DNA of 7,759 bases from Candidatus Coatesiibacteriota bacterium (lineage in GTDB: Bacteria; RBG-13-66-14), in NCBI GenBank assembly GCA_030631385.1, contig DAOVLG010000064.1:1-7759 (forward strand), in the 5' to 3' direction. The notes under the pieces were generated by a model that was not told the origin of the DNA, ran no database searches, and was given only the letters and a program-made list of their open reading frames with translations. Position numbers and translations under genes: made by a program. Below are positions 5,683 through 7,759 of the stretch, piece after piece (positions within the stretch are counted from its first letter, which is position 1; every line of letters starts with the position of its first letter).

Positions 5683-7281
5683 ATGGCCAATGTCCTTCTA
5701 GTTTGTTTTGACAACCAGGCCTACGGGCCGAACATCCGCGTACTGTCCTCTATCGCAAACCGCGGCGGCCACGGGGCGTGGATGCTCTTTTTTTACAAGC
5801 CCTCCCCCACCTTTCAGCACCGCTTTCCCGAAACCCCCGGCGAGCTGGCCGGTTTCGAACGTTTGTTAGACGATCTCGACATCAACGTCGTCGGTCTGAC
5901 GGTGATGACCCACGAGTACGACCGGGCCGTCGAGGTGGCGAAACGTGCTAAAAAGAAGGGCCGCCACGTCCTTTGGGGCGGTATCCATCCAACCGTGCGC
6001 CCGTTGGAGTGTCTGGAGTACGGCGACGCGGTCTGCATAGCCGACGCCGAGGGGGTTTTCGTTCCCTACCTGGACGCCCTCGATTCCGGCGGCGACCGCC
6101 GGCTCCCCAGCTTCGTCTACAGAGGCGAGGACCCCGAAGAGGTGCGTAAGAGCGGCAGGATCTACATCGAGCGCGACCTCGATTCCGTTCCCCTTCCTGA
6201 TTATAATATCGAGAACAGCTTCTACGGCGCCGGGCATGACGTCCTGGCGATGACCTGGGCCGATTACAAACGGCTCAACACCTGGGAGGGCTCCTACTAT
6301 CGCCTGCTTTCAAGCCGTGGCTGCCTGTACCACTGCACCTACTGCATGAACAACTTCTTCTGGCGTTGTTACGGCGAGGACTACCTGAGGCGCCGCAACC
6401 CGAAGAACTGCGTTGACGAACTCGTCTGGGCCCGGGAGAAGATGCCCTTTATACGGGGCGTTAACATCCAGGACGACAGTTTCTTCATGGGCTCCGACGA
6501 GTGGCTGGAGGAGTTCATCGGCCTGTACAAAGAGAAGATTAATCTCCCCTTCGTCTGCCGCCTGATCCCCAAGTATACCAATCGTGACAGGCTCGCGCTT
6601 CTGGCGGACGCCGGCTTGATCCACGTGGAGGTCGGCCTGCAGACCGGCTCCCGTCGCATGGCGCACAGCGTGTACGAGCGTTTCCAGGAGAACGAGAACT
6701 TTCTCGAGGTGGACAAGCTCTTATCCTCCTACGGCGTTACGAAGACCTACGACACACTGGTTGACAACGTCTACGAGACGCCGGAGGACGTCCTGGCCAC
6801 CATAGATGTACTTCTGGCGCTCAAGCGCCCCTACTACATCGGGGCCTACTCCCTCACCCCCTTCCCCGGCACGGAGTACTACGATAAGATCGTAGCCGAC
6901 GGTCTTTTACCGAAGATGGCCGACGCCTACAACTCGCCCCTCTACGCCACTGATCCGGATCAGTACTACACGCCGAAGACCCTGCGTTGGCTCATCGAGG
7001 CCAGTCCATACACGCCGAGCCCGATCCTGCGATACTGTCGCCGTCACTGGCGGAGCAACCTTGTCGGGTGGCTGTCCTCCCGCTTGATGCGGTGGCGGAA
7101 CGTCGTCGTAGGCATCATCAACTGGGGGAGGAACAGGGCCCCCTGGTTCCTCCAGATCGGGTTGAGACTGGCCGGTTTCTGGGGCAGACTCAGGCTGAAA
7201 CGGGCGCTGAGGTTCGGGATGCCCGAACTAGCTCTGGAACAGCCGGTTACGGGACGTGAAGAGGGGGAGCAGCTTGACTGA
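5683..7281 (+). CDS. B12-binding domain radical SAM protein (class B methylase / BchE-like family)
   Basis: A 532-residue protein. The N-terminal Rossmann-like cobalamin-binding domain (about 1-140) includes MANVLLVCFD, the VVGLTVMTHEYDRA helix start (69-82) and GGIHPTVRPLECL (99-111). The DxHxxG cobalt-ligand motif is absent, as is common in radical SAM relatives that bind cobalamin base-off/His-off. The radical SAM core starts at SSRGC (210-214), with the 4Fe-4S cysteines C214, C218 and C221 (Cx3Cx2C). It continues through NIQDDSFF (261-268), EVGLQTGS (316-323) and LTPFPGTEYYD (391-401). The family cleaves S-adenosylmethionine to a 5'-deoxyadenosyl radical for methylation or ring and lipid chemistry. 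The substrate here is unknown. After the core, residues 445-512 are rich in Trp and Arg and look amphipathic, which may place the protein at a membrane or nucleic acid. The usual GEGE-type turn of the B12 domain reads ADAEG (120-124). The stop overlaps the next gene by 8 bases. BchE-like cyclase or hopanoid/lipid methylase are only analogies. Confidence 0.93.
   Translation: MANVLLVCFDNQAYGPNIRVLSSIANRGGHGAWMLFFYKPSPTFQHRFPETPGELAGFERLLDDLDINVVGLTVMTHEYDRAVEVAKRAKKKGRHVLWGGIHPTVRPLECLEYGDAVCIADAEGVFVPYLDALDSGGDRRLPSFVYRGEDPEEVRKSGRIYIERDLDSVPLPDYNIENSFYGAGHDVLAMTWADYKRLNTWEGSYYRLLSSRGCLYHCTYCMNNFFWRCYGEDYLRRRNPKNCVDELVWAREKMPFIRGVNIQDDSFFMGSDEWLEEFIGLYKEKINLPFVCRLIPKYTNRDRLALLADAGLIHVEVGLQTGSRRMAHSVYERFQENENFLEVDKLLSSYGVTKTYDTLVDNVYETPEDVLATIDVLLALKRPYYIGAYSLTPFPGTEYYDKIVADGLLPKMADAYNSPLYATDPDQYYTPKTLRWLIEASPYTPSPILRYCRRHWRSNLVGWLSSRLMRWRNVVVGIINWGRNRAPWFLQIGLRLAGFWGRLRLKRALRFGMPELALEQPVTGREEGEQLD
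7261..7269 (+). promoter_or_regulatory. strong ribosome binding site inside the radical SAM 3' end
   Basis: GAGGGGGAG lies 4 bases (6 from AGGGGG) before TTG 7274. It is buried in the last codons of the radical SAM gene. It decides for TTG 7274 over the in-frame GTG at 7256, which has only a weak GGGA upstream. Confidence 0.65.
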
Positions 7282-7504
7282 GGCGGTTTTACACCTGGCC
7301 GACGGGAGAATTATCAACGTGCGGCCCCTTGTGGGTTCCTCGCCTGATGAACGGTTGCTCTACTTCCCCGGTTTTATTACACGAGAGGAGCTGACGGGAG
7401 CGGTGTTGGTTCTCGCAGAGAACGTACCGCCGGTGTCCATCGGAGTGTTGGATCTACGCAGCGAGACGACGAACAGCATGATCCGTGTAAGGCTCCTCGT
7501 TTGA
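7274..7504 (+). CDS. Small conserved-looking hypothetical protein (76 aa), coupled to the radical SAM gene
   Basis: I do not recognise this gene with confidence. Started at TTG 7274 it gives 76 residues; from GTG 7256 it would be 82. The TTG is favoured by the purine-rich Shine-Dalgarno just before it. The TTG overlaps the radical SAM stop (7279-7281) by 8 bases, a typical translational-coupling arrangement. The protein is soluble, has no cysteines, signal peptide or membrane helix, and looks beta-rich. It opens with LHLADGRIINVRPLVG, then DERLLYF, and ends with alternating hydrophobic strands (VSIGVLDLRS, IRVRLLV). The DGR-I turn followed by a RL..F element recalls small beta-barrel families of the DUF6812 kind, but this is a weak impression. 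A terminator follows 28 bases after the stop, so it closes the operon. It may be a partner or regulator of the radical SAM enzyme, by position only. Confidence 0.7.
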   Translation: MTEAVLHLADGRIINVRPLVGSSPDERLLYFPGFITREELTGAVLVLAENVPPVSIGVLDLRSETTNSMIRVRLLV

Positions 7505-7531
7505 GCTATCCGAACATCTGTTCGCGGTACA

Positions 7532-7560
7532 AAAGGGCAACCCGGGGTTGCCCTTTATTT
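7532..7560. terminator. Rho-independent terminator, probably bidirectional
   Basis: A perfect 11-bp stem (AAAGGGCAACC at 7532-7542 with GGTTGCCCTTT at 7546-7556) has a 3-base loop CGG and is followed by a T-rich tail ATTT (7557-7560). Read on the minus strand, the stem ends in CCCTTTTG, so it can also stop the convergent macro-domain gene. It sits 28 bases after the stop of the small gene and 19 bases beyond the stop of the macro-domain gene. Confidence 0.9.
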
Positions 7561-7578
7561 CACCCGTGACGCAAGGAA

Positions 7579-7759
7579 TTAGAAGGCGGCCTTGAAGGCC
7601 TCGTAGGCGCGGGGACCGTAGAGGACGAAGATCACCCGTTTGACGTTGTCGAGCGGCAGGACCTTCTCCAAACCAGCGCGCATGGCCCGGGCGCACTTTT
7701 CCATGGAGAGCCCCCCGACCCCGGTGCCCAGGGCGGGAAGGGCGACGCTTTCCGCTTTC
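7579..7759 (-). CDS. Macro domain (ADP-ribose-binding) protein, C-terminal fragment
   Basis: The 3' end of a gene that enters from the right edge: 59 residues and a TAA stop (7581-7579). The fragment reads KAESVALPALGTGVGGLSM, and near the end VKRVIFVLYGP, AYEAFKAAF. The SVALPALGTGVGG stretch is the conserved strand and phosphate-binding loop of macro domains. The hydrophobic strand and AY.AF helix at the end match the usual C-terminus of the stand-alone family (Af1521-like). Such proteins bind ADP-ribose and many hydrolyse O-acetyl-ADP-ribose or mono-ADP-ribosyl groups. Catalytic activity cannot be judged because the N-terminal half (Asn/Asp loop 1) is outside the window. It is convergent with the radical SAM operon across a shared terminator. 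Confidence 0.88.
   Translation of the reverse strand, partial: KAESVALPALGTGVGGLSMEKCARAMRAGLEKVLPLDNVKRVIFVLYGPRAYEAFKAAF

Noticed and set aside
7256..7258. GTG as the start of the small gene after the radical SAM gene
   Set aside because: It has only a weak GGGA upstream, while TTG 7274 in the same frame has a strong, well-placed Shine-Dalgarno. It is kept as an alternative giving 82 residues.
1..7759. Defence island, CRISPR array, transposon or toxin-antitoxin pair
   Set aside because: No direct-repeat array, transposase, integrase, terminal inverted repeats or toxin-like small gene pair was found. The TPR and macro-domain genes alone are not enough to call a defence system.

Overview
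This is a bacterial chromosomal window of roughly 60% GC (judged by eye). It is densely coded on both strands and uses TTG and GTG as well as ATG starts. The bacterial genes miaA and rsgA, promoters of the sigma-70 type and a B12-binding radical SAM enzyme point to an uncultured, probably anaerobic or metabolically versatile bacterium. The large TPR protein with a STAND-like N-terminus is a kind often seen in deep-branching candidate phyla, but the sequence does not fix a phylum. I see no mobile elements, CRISPR arrays, tRNAs or rRNAs, and no stretch above 300 bases lacks a gene.

Layout. (1) 1-98, minus: the first 32 codons of miaA (tRNA dimethylallyltransferase). (2) 99-200: a divergent intergenic region with an extended -10 promoter firing rightward. 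(3) 201-3068, plus: a 955-residue protein with a STAND-type N-terminal half (nucleotide-binding fold, lid, winged helix) and about a dozen TPR-like repeats. Its Walker A motif has decayed. (4) 3104-5496, minus: a likely two-gene unit, an MFS transporter followed by rsgA (circularly permuted ribosome-assembly GTPase). It converges on the TPR gene with a 35-bp gap. (5) 5497-5682: a second divergent promoter region, with a good sigma-70 promoter for the MFS gene, an extended -10 for the radical SAM gene, and a 14-bp palindrome over the latter's predicted start site. (6) 5683-7504, plus: a B12-binding radical SAM protein whose stop codon overlaps the TTG start of a 76-residue protein of unknown function. 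(7) 7532-7560: a strong, probably bidirectional terminator. (8) 7579-7759, minus: the C-terminal 59 residues of a macro-domain protein.

How the genes relate. miaA and rsgA are translation housekeeping genes. The MFS and rsgA genes are probably co-transcribed by proximity rather than by pathway. The radical SAM gene and the small gene behind it form a tight, translationally coupled pair closed by a terminator, so they are the best candidate for a linked but undescribed function. The TPR protein stands alone as a monocistronic unit. The most unusual items are the degenerate NTPase site of the TPR protein, the radical SAM/small-protein pair, and the near-leaderless GTG start of the MFS gene.
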